Assembly: GCA_008931825.1 (NCBI GenBank) | Contig: QXVZ01004525.1 | Span: forward strand, 158,512 to 222,511 | Origin: Phallusia fumigata | Taxonomy: Eukaryota; Chordata; Ascidiacea; Phlebobranchia; Ascidiidae | Reading direction: 5' to 3' | DNA: 64,000 nucleotides | Shown here: positions 38,807 through 52,261 of the stretch, piece by piece | Layout: every line of letters starts with the position of its first letter | Position numbering within the stretch: the stretch's first letter is position 1 | Notes under the pieces: model-generated | Told to the model about the DNA's origin: nothing | The model's database searches: none | What the model saw: the letters and a program-made list of their open reading frames with translations, nothing else | Made by a program: the position numbers and the translations under genes

Positions 38807-41800
38807 TCTTTGTGATTAAGCTATATGCTTTATAACCCAACTTTGTTTCAAAATTTGGATTGAATTTAATTGCGTACGTTGAGCCTAAAAAACGTTCAAA
38901 CCTGATAGTAAAACACTAATAAACATAACTTAATACAAGTCAAGATTACCAAAGCTCCTTGAACATTTCTACAATCTAAACAGCTGCCACAATCTAACCA
39001 GAGCCATATATTCTCAAAACAATTTCGGAAAGTGGTTAGCCACCTACAGGGAGACGCAGAATATATTCGGCTGCTCTCAAAACATTTTCAGAATACTTTG
39101 CGTTCCAGCGTCTACATTTAACTGGCTCTCAAGTCGCAAGTCAAAACGTCTGAGAGACTGTGACGTGGCGAAAAGGCAAAATTTTGAAACTTCTTGTGCA
39201 CGAACCGATAACACGTTCTTGTGCAAGAACTGAAAGGCGTCCTTTCTCGGGAGTCGGAATTTGCCGAACGTGCAAGCGCAAAAACGTGTTTGACTGCACA
39301 TGAGGTGCGATGTTTGGAGTTGTTTGTGTACAAGGTGATTGTCAGGTGAAGCGTATGTTACCGTTTTGATTGCCAAACCTGTCATCTGCATTCGACCATA
39401 GGGTTTGAATTGTGAGTCAATAATATCGGAACCTCCGTGTTTGTGCAACACCTTCATCCTTAACAAAAAACATGAAGAAAAAGAAACAAAAAGACTTGGG
39501 GTTAAAAAAGTAAAAAAGCAATAAAAGTTTGGGGTTACACCAAATAATTTGGCATTGAGCTGTTTCTGTAGTGTAAAGACAGTGTAAGTGAAAAAAGCGT
39601 CGCCCAAAGATATTTATGCCGGCAGTTTTTTGTCTATAAAACCTTGCATGTGATTCGATGAACAATGAGGCAAAGTTGTTTGCTTGCCACTATTTGACCA
39701 TTTTTATCGTGTTAAAACCGAAACCGCCCACCACATACCTAAAGGCCCGAGATTGACTTCAAACAAAAAGGCTTTAAGCCGCAACATTTCTGAACAAATC
39801 ACCCTTACACTACCGTAAACACATGACTTCACCATTTCGCCGCCAGCACTTAATTCCTTTTCCCTTCCGTAAAACATTTCCCCATGCCGCCCATCGCCAC
39901 ATGCCTCTGTTCAGTCTTGTGTAAAGCCTGGCGTCTTGCGTAACACGAACACAATACACGAAAACACATCTTCGCGCGAACCAGGATGCCTAAATCACGA
40001 CTGTGTTAAGGGCTAAAACACTTGGCAGTGCTTTTATATGAGGTTTTAAACATATATGCCAGGAAATTAGTTCAATGAAAGTCCATTTCTCATCTACTTT
40101 ACATTATCCTGCAATTTAGACGATCTCTTTTCCTGTTTCTTGTTTGACATTTTTTGAACACGCAGCAACCCTTCGACTGTGTGCAGACAGTTTGGAAAGT
40201 TTTAGTTAAAGTCGTTTTTCAAGCTCTTACCACGAGTAACTTGTCATCACATGCAATTAGCATTCACAGCCGTTCCATACATCATGAAAAATCAATAGCC
40301 ACCGCTCTGCCGTTGGGACTTAGATCAATACAATCTCCGCGAGGTATTAAACGCAAGGCTCATTTGTCTATGATTGACACTCCTGTTGTTCTGTTGATAC
40401 AACCGGGATTCCAATTGGTTTCATACCACGGCCTCTACTCTCCAAGGCGGGACATAGTGGCCACCTTATCGTCGATCGGTGTTTTACAAGATTGCATTTT
40501 GATGGTATAGTAAAAATCTTGAAAAAAAATCTAACATATACAAGGCTACACGAACAATTTTTCCCAGGTACAAACCACTTAGGAATCATTTTAAACGAAT
40601 AAAAATAAGCCTTGTAACTATGCCTACATATTTGAACACTTCTTTTAAACAGTTCTTCAGTCCAGGGACTCTAGGGCTCAGAAACAATATATATGTTGGA
40701 CCACCGTCTCATAAGCCCTTAACGTGTAAATTGGATGTTGCCATATTTCGGCAATATAATGATGTTTCCTATCAAGATTTATTTGGCTACAAACACGGTT
40801 TAATGTGACAAAGACCAATTTGCAATGGCCTGCTACTGGGTCCCCACCACAAAAACACAAAGGATCTGATAGACAAGAAAACTTTAACAGACACAAAGCG
40901 TGTCTTGCAAAGTCTTTCATCATCGCAAGGAGGTAATTTCCCGGTGCCAGCTGCGTGACACAGACGTCCTGCAAACCGTGGAACTGGAGAGCATGGCAAA
41001 ACGTGGCGGGTGCTTCCGGGACTTTTGGCATAAACTAGATCACCTGCGGGTAGCAGCACTACGTCGCCGCACTGCTACAAGATTAGTTCCTAGGGCAAAC
41101 CAAAAACTTGAAACTTCCAAAGTACGTGGTTGGACACGCCATAGGCACACACGTTTTATCATTATTGTGCCCCGCTTTTGCATTTGATTCCTCGCGCTTT
41201 GGCCTTTTTCTGTTGTAGAGTTGTAATGTTGTTTCGGTCACTTTCTGGGCCAGTTTTCAGGTAAAGATGTGTCGAATGTCTTGTTGAAATTTACAGCCGG
41301 ATTGTTGGATTTAAAGTAGGATTAGTAAGGTTTTAAGTTGGTGACAGAGTCAGATTAGGAAATTTGAATGTTATAGCAACTGTATTTGTTGCCTTTATTT
41401 TCGTGTACTTTTTTATGTTTGGGTTGTGGTGAGGTTTTGTCATTTACAGGTTTGCATTTGTGACTTCGCACGGTTCTTTCAAGCAAGCCTTTGGACGAGA
41501 AGGGAACTCACATTTTTGTCCCCTTCCAATCCTTCTTATGGGACATCATGAATTCTGCTGAAAAAAATATGTTCTATATTGTGTCGCATTTGAAAGACTG
41601 TCGGCGCATTTCAGATGTAAGTAACTGGAAATTTTCGATGAAAACCAATATAGCTGGGCTCAAGCGCTTTGCAGCAAATCTCCGATGGCTTTTATGGTTT
41701 AGGTGAGATTAACCGCAGAGTTACCCAGCGAAGAGCTCCGCACCGATTCAATGCACCTGACAACAAACAAGTGGTGCAAAAATGCTGCTGCATTCGCTTG

Positions 41801-42370
41801 CTGCATTGCGTCAGGTATGCTGCAATGTTTTGATACAAATTGACCTAATAAGTTATTTTTTTCCAGGCTTTTTACAAATTTTCAGATTTATTCCAGGCTT
41901 TCAGATTTGCGCGGTTGCCGTTTATTTTTGCTTCATTGGTGAGCAAAGTATGAGATGGAAAAATGATACACTGCATATTCGTTAAGTATGTTACCTCCAA
42001 CACGTTTAACCCAACTGAGTGCTTTCGGTTCTATGTGGAATGGTATAAGTTTATAGTGGTCATCAAGTGAGTAAATTTATTGTTATCTTTGTCAAACCTG
42101 AATCAAAAAGCGTTTTTGTACAAAGAAAACTCGCACAGGCGAAAATTGCCGACTTTTTTACCTTCACAAATAAAAAGCCAAAATCTAACTGTTATAGTGC
42201 TTGAAACATGATGTTAAAATAGCATTTCATAAATTGCAAGCTAATTTCTGTTGGACTTGACTGCGAAATACCTGGTTTCAAATCCTGTTTGCAAAAATGC
42301 ATCATTCAGTGAGATGTTAAACCAACAGTGCAGCAGCTTATAGGCAGTGCGGCTAAAATTTCGACAAAAC

Positions 42371-42455
42371 ATATATTTCTATTTTTATTAGAAATATATT
42401 TAGGTCTTTTATTAGACTTTATTAGAAAATATTTTAGGTCTTTTATTAGACTTTA
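42371..42455. repeat. AT-rich tandem repeat, two units
   Basis: TTTAGGTCTTTTATTAGACT occurs twice about 34 bp apart, preceded by a short ATATTTCT/AGAAATAT hairpin. Confidence 0.8.
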
Positions 42456-44211
42456 AATGTTTTAAAAAACTTGCTGTTTCCGTGCAACGTGACTCAGATG
42501 CCGGATATTTTAAAACAAATTATAACGTTAATAAAATTTCGTTATTTGTCAGTTATAGTACACATGGTTTGAAACCTATGAGAGAAAATAACCGCTATAT
42601 TGACTTAAGAGAAACTTAAAACACGTGGTTTCTCTTTCAATTTCATGCACATGACGTTCATTTACAATGGGAGCACTTGAGTACTTGTGGGTTTACGCTT
42701 GAGCTTAAGTCTGATGTGGGTGAGTGGCTGGCGGGATCGCATTTAGACTTTGCGGCACCGAACCAGAGTTAACATAACAAACCGCGTCTGACACGCCCCA
42801 GCAAACAAACAAATCATTGATAATCGATTTAGACAAAAAACAATATCAAGGAAATTAAATTTTTTGTTGTTTTCTTCGACATTTTTTTTAAAAATTCCTT
42901 AAAAAACATCTATAGCTCAACATCAAGTACACCGTAAACAAACGATCAATGAACATAGATGACAGTTCGGATCAGGATAAAGTATTAGTCAAGTTGCTTA
43001 GAGTCCCATAACAAAGAAATTAAATCTGAGCTAATTAGTAGTGGTAGACGTAGCGCTAATGACGTGTACTTATTGAAAGGTTTAATTAGTGTCCAAGCAA
43101 TATCCAGCATCGCTTTGAGATGGCCAATATTGCATTGCAAATGCTTTGCTGATGTGGTGTGTAATTAAATAGGACATGTCGATGGCTATATAACGATTCA
43201 AATCGATTCAAAATGCTGCAATCCCAGTGTTTAGAACAAAGGTCATCAATTATAATTTTTCCTGGGTTTAAATTGGTCAAAGGGCTAAGTAAGAGATTTG
43301 CTCACAAACAGATTTTTTTGCGCTTGTACAATTTTCTTTTAGTTATTGGAAAAAAGGTTAATTTTGTCAATGGTAGCCCTTTGGGTGCAAAGGTTAGGTG
43401 TTTGACCGCCAAAAAACGAAAAACGTGGACATTTGAAAATACTATTGCCTCGTTCTAATCGTAGTGTTGATCAATTCTGCAGATAAGCTGACGTATCTGG
43501 TAATTGGTATTGTTTAATTCCAAGTAATTGTGTTCATGGAATTTGAAATAGCGTACGTCTGGATTTTAGAATTTAGCTGTTTCGCATAACCAAGGTATGT
43601 TTCGTACGTCACTGAAATAATTGTCACTGAAAATATCGATTTATATTTTTGATGAAAACAGGATATTATGTGATTAGGATCCGTCGCAGTTTTGATTAGG
43701 GCCGCAGAAATAGTAATAAAAATGCTTAAAAATTCAAATTTTTAAGCGGATATCACTTACGGTAATTTACATGCCCGAAAAATTTGATTTCAGTAAAAAA
43801 CATTTTGAAAAAATCCGGAAACCCCTATGACGTCAGCAAAACGACCCCATTACATTGTTTTACGTCACAGTAGCTTCATCGCGGGTAGCGGTACCGCGAC
43901 GCAATCGAAATTTTATGAGTCACTTTGATTTAAATTCTGATGCGAATCCAGATTGCGAAATCGCATGGGGGGTATCATTGCGAATTCGACTCGCTGGGAT
44001 TTGCGGCTGTCGAAACCAATCTTCTTGGCTCCGACTTGTATTGCGGACTGTTCAGAAAACTGACAGACGATATTGGGGACTCCAATATGATTCATTTTGC
44101 GCCATTTGGAAAGATCAGTTCCGTGACAACAAAGCGATCTAGCAAAAGACAATTTTCCCTGGAAAATTGTATTAGGAGAACAAGACACTAAAAGAGCGGC
44201 ATAATTAAAAA

Positions 44212-44331
44212 CATAACTGACAGAGCTTGTATGCAGTGAATACATCGTTTTAATCGTTGTGGTCATCGTCAGTGCATTAAAACGTTTGCATTACAATGCA
44301 TATATTACATACAAGTTCTCTGGCAGTTATG
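44212..44331. mobile_element. Foldback MITE family A, complete copy
   Basis: The 120-bp segment is nearly palindromic. Its left end CATAACTGACAGAGCTTGTA mirrors the reverse complement of the right end, CATAACTGCCAGAGAACTTG. There is no coding capacity. Same ends as the copy at 60808. Confidence 0.85.
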
Positions 44332-45304
44332 GTTTCAACTTAATTGCAATAGATTATGGTTTTACCCAACGCTTGTAAATTTTGTCAACACACACACTGT
44401 GCACAGTCATTCCTAATAACAGGCTGCGCTTGGATTTAATCTTTAAATCTCCCCCTAGAGTGGCGAAAACCACAACTCTGGCATGACGCGGTTGAATCAT
44501 CAGAACCCGAGGTCGTCACTCAGCGACCGATTGCGGGGAGAAACCGCAGAGTTGTGTGGTCTTGTTTGTTGTCTCCAACACCGCGTCAGGCCTGGTCATT
44601 TGCACAGAATTGCAAAGGGAAATTTTGATTTTCGGGCAAGCCCTGTTGATGCATTTGTACCAACGCTGTTTCGTTCTATATCAGTAACAAGCTACTATGA
44701 AACCTTCCAACTAGTTTTGAAAGGTCTGTTATCAGTTGTGTAATCTTGAAGATGCTTTTTTTCGCAAATGTTTTGTCTCTGTAACAGCGTCAAAATCTAA
44801 CCGCAAAGAACGTTGTGAAGGTCCGTATCAAAGACAAGGACAATCAAACGGGGTTGTATTAAGTTTTATACAAGTCTGAAATGCATTAGATGATTAAAAT
44901 GCCTTTTATACATTTCCCATCAAAAGTAGACTGGCTCAAATATTTCTTAAAAGCGACATGCTTTATCCATCAGATTTTCCTCATGCCATCATCGGTTCAT
45001 TCCTATTTGTTTCAAACGATACTTGAAAAATACGACACGCGTCACTACATGAACCTTGCTGGGAAACCTACTAATTGGCCGCAATTGTTCGTCTGAGCCG
45101 ATTGTGAATAGTAAAGGCGTGAATGAAACCATCAGTTTGTTGTTGACCCTAAACGCTAGGACACAACAGGATTAGCTTATCAGTTCAGGACCTCGGTAAA
45201 CAGGTTGTTTTCTGCCTAAACAGTTTTGCGATGGATTGAAACCGGACTGCTTAGGGCGGGGTGTCGAGTTTCAGTTGTGGCAAACGGTTTAAAGCGTGAG
45301 AAAT

Positions 45305-45335
45305 GGGGTGTGGGTGTGGGTGGGGGGTAAGGGGG
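45305..45335 (+). other. G-quadruplex-type run
   Basis: Five G-tracts of 3-6 bases (GGGGTGTGGGTGTGGG, then T, GGGGGG, TAA, GGGGG) separated by 1-3 bases satisfy the usual intramolecular G-quadruplex pattern. Confidence 0.75.
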
Positions 45336-45525
45336 TAACTCCAATTGAAATTTAAGGCACCGAAACGATGATTTATCATGGGATCGCCCACAACTTAGAG
45401 TCGATTTAATGATTTCTCAATCGTACACGGCTAATTGAACAAGCCGTATCAGTGGACATCGTTCTTTGATGTTTTTGATGCCATTTTTGTTGAAACGTGA
45501 AAGGAAAATTACGCTTAAAAAAAAG

Positions 45526-45560
45526 ATACAAGCCAGTACTTGTGTGTAAAACGTTTTGTA
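45526..45560. repeat. Foldback MITE family B, solitary arm
   Basis: AGATACAAGCCAGTACTTGT plus GTGTAAAAC matches one arm of the family B copies at 55669 and 57532. Confidence 0.6.
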
Positions 45561-47397
45561 GGTTTTGGAAAACGCTGTTGTTATCACATGAAGACTATTC
45601 TTAAAATACCGTGCAATGTGTACCGAAATTTACGCTTTAAGTCGTTTTGAAGTGATCGAAAATGCCGAAACTAAAGTAATTGTTAATAGAATTTAGCTCA
45701 CGGAACTCATGTCTACTAAGAATGCGATAAAGTAGATTTTTTGCAAAAAAACATCTTTTACAAAAAACGCTATCGCATATTGACAATATAGCGTCAGCAA
45801 GTCAATGTAAACATAGCCTTTGGTAGAAAATTTTAGCCTAAGAACCATGAGCCACCTGTTGATATTTACACACCCATATAGCCCCCCACGTACGCAGTTT
45901 CTAGTAATTTCCCGGTAATGATTGGCCCTTTTTACCGCGGTTTACGTAGAATGACGAAGCAATCACTTAACAGAACTGGGGGAAAACATGCAGAATTGCA
46001 AGAAACGCTCGCATACGTCAACTGCTGCCATCAATCAATCAATAAAGCTGCAAGAGCTGGGCACGCGATACGAAAAGGTCTTTGCGGTTTTAGGCTTCAG
46101 CTAGGGGCCTGCGCCTTGTCACGTAACAATTGCTTCACGTTCACACAGGCTTTTCGTTAATTTTGCTGGGACGCATTTTTCTCTCCTCAGACGACCTGTG
46201 GATTAAATTATTACATAATACAAGGGGAAATCTACAACGTTAAATTTTGCACAAACATATCTTTCTATTCTGTAACCCTTTACCATATGTTTCCTGGTCG
46301 ACATGGCGTTGCTGGAATTCATTTGCCAATCCGTAAAACAAAACGTTTTTTGATCTTTGTAATGTATGGAGTTGTAATCGTTTCTGTGGACAGAAGAAGC
46401 AGCTATGGGCTTAATTGCGCACAAAACTTCACATCACAAGACGTTTAACATGCGTCAGCTGTTTTCGATGTGTGTCAGTCGAATGTTGGATGATTTGCAT
46501 TTATGCAATGGTGATGGTTCAAGTCAATTACGGACAATGTAATTACGCGATGTACATGCAAATCATGCATGTTTTTCATTATTACGTTCATGCGACATGA
46601 ATTTGCAACTCACGCAAATTCTGCCCCACTAAAAGAAAGATATTGTTGCACGTATGAATAATCCCTTGCAATTTTCGGCCAGTTAAGAAACAGGCTTTCT
46701 TTTATTGATTTTTTAGTTGAACGGATGTACCATTGATTTGGTTGTTACGTTTTCTCAGGAAACACCTGTTCGTTTGTTGAATTGCTCTTCCTAATATAAT
46801 TCGCTTTTAATAGTTGTACAAAATTGTGACACAAAAACACCTTGGTGGGAGAGAGGTCTAAAGTGTGTTGGGCCATGTTTGGGAAGTAATAGGATATAAT
46901 GTTAACAAATTTGTTTGTACAGTAAAACAGACAGTTTTGCCTTTATTTACTCCTACATGGGTCTTTCATAACCCTTGCTCATCAAACCGGCATCGCTTCT
47001 TGGGTCAGCGCAACTCTCACACGAGGTCAAATTCCGACCTCACGAAGCGTAAAATGTCCCCTCCACTGCACGCCAACCAGCACTTCTGACGGCCGCTCGA
47101 CTCGTGTTAACCAGTATGTGTTGACTCGTGTCCTTGCATTCCTCACTTGCGCCAATGCAATGCAGGAATTCGGGGAGGCATTGTGTTACAATGTGGGCGA
47201 CCGCAATCTGTGTGCGGCCCACAAAAAGTGAAACGCAACACCAATGGTTTCACATATTTCGACGACACATAAGTTCACTTTTTAAAGAGGAACTTTTAGC
47301 TGTTGATAAAAGTTCTTGCTGCCAGGCATTGTGGAAACTGGTGATGACTCTTCTGGTATGTGTACTTTTGCTTACAAAGGTTTCGATATCCTGTTCC

Positions 47398-47564
47398 GGT
47401 CGTCTTTCTCAGGGTAAATAACACTTAACCTTCGTACGAGTAATACATTTAAAACGAGATTAGTAGGAACTTTAAACTTAAAGCCTCATTAGGCAAATGT
47501 ATTTTTGCGTACTGACGGTCCGACGACGTCCTATTCAGGTCGTCTTCCTCAGTGTAAATAACAC
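47398..47564. repeat. Dispersed direct repeat pair
   Basis: GTCGTCTTTCTCAGGGTAAA plus TAACAC at about 47399 recurs with two changes at about 47538. Confidence 0.7.
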
Positions 47565-48237
47565 GAAAACCCAACATACAACACACCAGGACGATAAATT
47601 ATAGATCTCTGTGGAAGCCGTAAAAATGGGAGCAAAAAATTCGGATAAAGAATGAATTTCTTCCCTTCTGCGGAAAAACTCTGCGTAACTGCACCCCTGC
47701 ACGAAACATTTTGGCACGTTGATTATCTTTAGTGGGCTTGTACACGAGTTTGGTTCCATCCGACAATCATTAAAAACTAGTAATAAATGCAATTCACTTC
47801 AGTAACTAAGAATTTGGCGTTTAGTTGCACATATTTGGAAAACCTATAGTTCAAACCAAAACAAAACCCGGGTTACAAAAGTTCATTCATATTCAAATCG
47901 CAGTTTGATGAAAACGTGGTTAATTACCCCGGGAAACGCCAGAGCGCATCGCGTACAAACACACACAAACGCACACACTCGCGCGATATAACCTATATGA
48001 AATGGCAAATTGCGTGCAGGGAATTCAAAGAACGATTCCCATCAATCACAGTCGATGAGAAGACATCACGTGTTGCCGAGATTCGACATTTTGGCTTCAA
48101 ATGGCGTGGCCTAGTGGGTGAAATGAGTGGAAACGCCAGTTTTTGTATTGCTTCGCTTCCCAGGACGAAAATGAAGTTTTGTTTTTGTTTAGGTCCGAAA
48201 CTGTGTCATTTATAAAGACACAACATTGCCAGGTAGT

Positions 48238-48300
48238 TGTTTACATTAAAAACGCACCTTACGACTTGTCACAAAAGATGTTTACATTAAAAACGCACCT
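48238..48300. repeat. 22-bp direct repeat
   Basis: TGTTTACATTAAAAACGCAC plus CT is identical at 48238-48259 and 48279-48300. Confidence 0.9.
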
Positions 48301-49899
48301 GCTTTGCTCACATTATCGGGTGTTGGCACTCATCACTTAAACAACTAGAACTGGTTTGGTACACACAGTAGCACACTGTTCGGGTAAAATAAAACATGCT
48401 AAAAGAAACTTTAATGCCACTAGACTCCGGAAAAATGAATTCTTAGCATTTCGTTTGAAGCAGAGGGACATTACCACAATCTGAACGCATATGACAGTTT
48501 GTTGGAAACCATCAAAATGACCTAATTGCGCTGTTTCAAGCGAGGTTAAACCGTTTAGCGAAGTACGTGGGTGCCAAAGACTACGCGAAACTCGGCTCTC
48601 TGCAAGAACAATATAATCGTTGCTTCGAAAGTGGAAATGTCATCTGTGAGTGATACAGCATGCGTAGGCGTTGAAATTTTAATATCATCAGCTAAATCTT
48701 TTTCAGGCATCCTGAATCATTTTAATTTGCAGCATTAGTGGTATAGTCCAATTATCCCATGCGAACGTCCGTTTTCGTATTGTTCCGATGTAAATGCACT
48801 TCCAAGATGCTGTAACAGCCCTTGAATAGACGAACGAGCACTTTGTATCCTAAAAGATTGACGCGTTGTTTATCTTACGCATTCTCTGCAATCATTTCGC
48901 CTTGCTCGCGTTTGCAGCAATGGCAAAAGCGACCAATTTTGTAATTAGCCCACGCAAATGTCCGTCGTCTCATTGTCCGCACCACATCGGGCACTAAAGA
49001 TGCTAAAATGGTCTCTAAATGGACAAACAAATCACTTCGGACACTTAAATTTGTCGCCGAAATTCGCCCACGTATTGGAATGTCACCTCCGGAGCTGAAG
49101 TAGAGTAATTATACGCTGAGGCCGTGGAGCATCGTTGTTTGTTATCGGGCACGCTTTCCACTTGGCGAAGAACCGGTGAAGACGCAACTGTATTAAGTGG
49201 GAAAATACTGTGTGGCGGCGGCGACCACTTAAACTGCCTCAAGGAAAATACGTGCGGAAATTTCTAACACGAGAAATGCACGAATTCGTTCCGTGATTCG
49301 TGAAAACTTTAGTTCTTGTTTGTTTGTGGTTTTTGCGGCACTTCAACAGTCGTGCAGACATTTGCGTAATCTGCTTTCTAACATAAAACTTTCCATTTCT
49401 TTATAGTTTTTCTGCAGTGCAGTAAGCAACTGGTGCAACAATAATCATCTTTTCTTCATTTGTTTCGCTCTTCATGTAGGTTTAACAATAAAATGTTTGC
49501 ATTACTTTCGATAAAACGCAAGCAAAAAGCAACACCGCAGAAAATTTAAGCATTTTATTTGCAATTACCATGCCGTCAATACCTGAAACAGTGTAAGGCA
49601 AATCATGGAAACATACCCGTACACTTTTCAGCAACTGTTAGAAAAATGTCAACAGGGTAGTAGACATCGTTACTCATAACAAGCAAGAACGTTTGTACAC
49701 AGGTTCATTGCTGCAAACAGCACTCAAGTTGACAGGTGTCCCCCTTTTGCAGGTGCGGCAATCTAAGATGACATTTCATCGGTAATTACAACCTCCCGGG
49801 TCAAGTTAGGCCTCGATGTCAGCCTAAACCCATTATACACTGACGTCGCAACCGTGTCTAGAAAGTTTTAAACAGCTCGAATTACCGACCTGGATAAAG

Positions 49900-50039
49900 A
49901 CCACGTGACAAGCACTCACGTGGTTTGACGTCACGCGAAGTGAGGGTTTCTGCGTGCCACGTAGGTAACCGTTGATTGGCAATCAGGCGTGACGGAGAGC
50001 GTCGTTATTCGATCTCTATTGTTGAGATCGAGAGCGTCG
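49900..50039. promoter_or_regulatory. Palindromic E-box pair, CRE and hairpin cluster
   Basis: ACCACGTGA (49900-49908) and its exact inverse TCACGTGGT (49916-49924) each contain CACGTG, the bHLH-Zip (Myc/USF/MITF-type) site. TGACGTCA, a CREB/ATF site, follows at 49926-49933. About 75 bp on, an 8-bp hairpin (TCGATCTC/GAGATCGA, 50009-50031) is flanked by direct repeats of GAGAGCGTCG (49995-50004 and 50030-50039). Regulatory function is inferred. Confidence 0.4.
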
Positions 50040-51079
50040 CGCGGGTCGAACTGGTTTCACCTTTCGGATTCACACAATGGGATTTCGCGCTTTCCAATCG
50101 TCACGTGATTTCGAGTGACTGCAACTTTTTGACACGTTGGATTATTTCGGAGAAGTTATACCATTGAGTTTTTTAGATTTCGAAAAAGATTCATTCTTGC
50201 ATTCTTTTTTCAAACGTGCGTCAACCATTGCAAAGATTGTCCCTGTGCTATTGGAGCGACGCTAAGCAATAATTTTGCTTTTCAGCAAAAGAACATAAAA
50301 TACATTCAATCATCATAGCATTTTTTCTATTTTTTTCCGGTTAAGGCCTTCGATCACATGTATAACTCGACAACAATTATTTAAAAATAAATTCTACCCA
50401 ATAATCAGCAAAACGCGCGTCATCCAATACGTTTGTGGATGCTAATGAAGGTTTTCCGTCATGAAGTGCCATTGAGAGGTCGACAATTATCTGGCATCGA
50501 TTTTTTTGCGGGGAAACACTGTAACCACTTGTCACCACTTGTCAGTAAAAAATGTGGCTTGCGCAGTTTACACAAGCAAATGAACACAACATATCCGCTC
50601 TTACTGCACAGAGTGCATCTGTTGGGCCTCCTTGAAATCCAATTAGTGATTCTCAACTAACTCTTATCGTTCTTTTCACATTCGTGACATAGTTGGCCTA
50701 GGTTTATGTGTGGCTTATTATATTTTGCAGAGTTTAGTGTAACCTTGCGTGTTCTGTGTTGCACAAAAGAAGTTTGACAGTTCTAAACTTGCATGGTAAT
50801 ACTGTAGTGCATTTGTTTGTGCAATGGCCATCAATGATGTTTCGAAGCTAAAAACCAAGTTAGCAAAAGTTTGTATGTGATCAAACCCAATTTAGTTGGA
50901 AGAATGTGAATGACAAAGTTTTCGACTAAAGAATTTAACTGCACCACTGTAGGCTCTTCATAACCTAATGAACTTTTTCGGAGGCCTCTTTGAGTATAAA
51001 CTCCATTATGATATTGACCTGGGAACCTAAGGGCTGACTGAAATTAATCGTCAAATCTGTGATAAAACACATCGGCCGT

Positions 51080-51089
51080 GGGACTTCCC
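51080..51089 (+). promoter_or_regulatory. NF-kB-type site
   Basis: GGGACTTCCC fits the NF-kB consensus exactly. It is a single ten-base match in a region otherwise without annotation. Confidence 0.3.
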
Positions 51090-51833
51090 GCCACATCAGT
51101 GATTAATCTCTAACGGCAAAAACTCCGCAGGCCTCCGATGCATCAGGTCACGCACTTTATGCAGCAAGTCAATGATTCTTGTGTGTGCGGATCCTGCTGA
51201 TGATCCATTATGCTGCATGACCTTATAAAAAAAACCGGACAATTTTCACAAACAACACAGTTTGAGTATTTTTCTAGTTTGTAGTTTCATAGCACCTTAG
51301 TTAAAATTATAAAAAACAAACTTTCGTGTTTTCATAAGTGTTTGCAGACAGACCAAGACAAGGGCAGTTCGCAATCGCAACAAAAAATACAACTTATAGT
51401 TAAGTTAAATGGTCATGTAGCCCATGTAGGAATACCAATTACCTCATTATAAATAGACCTAAAAGCTTCAGCAAGTGGTTGATGACGACGGCAGTGAGCA
51501 AACACAGAAGCTGTTAAGCGTATTTACAGCGCATCGATCGCCGAAAAGCACGTGTAAGGCAATAGCTTAGTCGTGTCCTTTAAAACGGCAAAAACACTGT
51601 CTAAGTTTGCTTAGTACCTCTGCGAACACTCCTATATTGGTCACTCCCTAATGCGGCTTTACAGGGTTCACAATTACTTTTTCAGTTAACACGTTCGGCA
51701 CTTAACGTATTCTAAGCGCAATCATAATAGCCGTAATTGAATGAATTGTGTCAGCTTTGGTGTCAGGTAGCGATAATGCCGATTGAGAAGTCTGTTATGT
51801 ACCTATACACAAACCCGACATGTGAAAGCTATG

Positions 51834-51891
51834 CTACGTGGGTTATTTAGGCCCACGTAGATTAATCGTCCTGCCCGAAAGGACGGTTAAT
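51834..51891. repeat. Two abutting hairpins
   Basis: CTACGTGGG/CCCACGTAG (51834-51860, 9-bp arms) is immediately followed by ATTAATCGTCCT/AGGACGGTTAAT (51861-51891, 12-bp arms, one mismatch, 7-nt loop). Adjacent independent palindromes suggest a structured RNA or a paired protein-binding site. Confidence 0.8.
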
Positions 51892-52207
51892 GGGCTAACA
51901 GCGATAGAGAAAGCAGATTAGAGCCGGATCTGGTTACAACAGTGCACCGCAGGGAACTTATACCTTTGTGAAATCCCGTCGCGCTCGCGAGTGTCTATTC
52001 ACGCCGCTTCGAATAAAACCCTGAAAACGCGTTTTGTTGATACAAGAGGCCAACTGTTGGGTATTGAGGCGTGTCGTCTCGAGGCGATGGCAAACTAGGT
52101 CAGAAGATCAACACTGCTCCCCCGGTCGGTTGCTGAGCTAAGTGCCCTTAACGTTTCCTACGAGTCTCTTTGCTGAGCGTTAAAGCCCTGCCCCGCCCGA
52201 TGGGAGG

Positions 52208-52261
52208 GACGGCAATTAGCCGTCACCCGATGGTGTATGACGTCACGACTGGATGACGTCA
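52208..52261. promoter_or_regulatory. Palindrome and two CRE octamers
   Basis: GACGGC-AATTA-GCCGTC (52208-52224) is followed by TGACGTCA at 52238-52245 and again at 52254-52261, centre to centre 16 bp. Two CREB/ATF-type sites this close are typical of enhancers or promoters; no gene start was found nearby. Confidence 0.4.

Larger units (their letters stand above)
28931..43800. other. Gene desert, proximal part
   Basis: No exon with recognisable protein similarity and good splice sites was found on either strand. Open frames up to about 175 codons overlap on opposite strands. Separate entries cover the inverted repeats (33090-33181, 36309-36334), a MITE fragment (38736-38806) and a tandem repeat (42371-42455). 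Confidence 0.45.

Noticed and set aside
39077-39607. Minus-strand open frame of 176 codons
   Set aside because: No family motif, biased composition, overlapped by two other minus-strand frames.
40678-41187. Overlapping plus and minus frames of about 90-117 codons
   Set aside because: No domain recognised, and both strands are equally open.
48238-48300. CRISPR-like array
   Set aside because: Only two repeats with a 19-bp spacer in an animal genome; an ordinary direct repeat.
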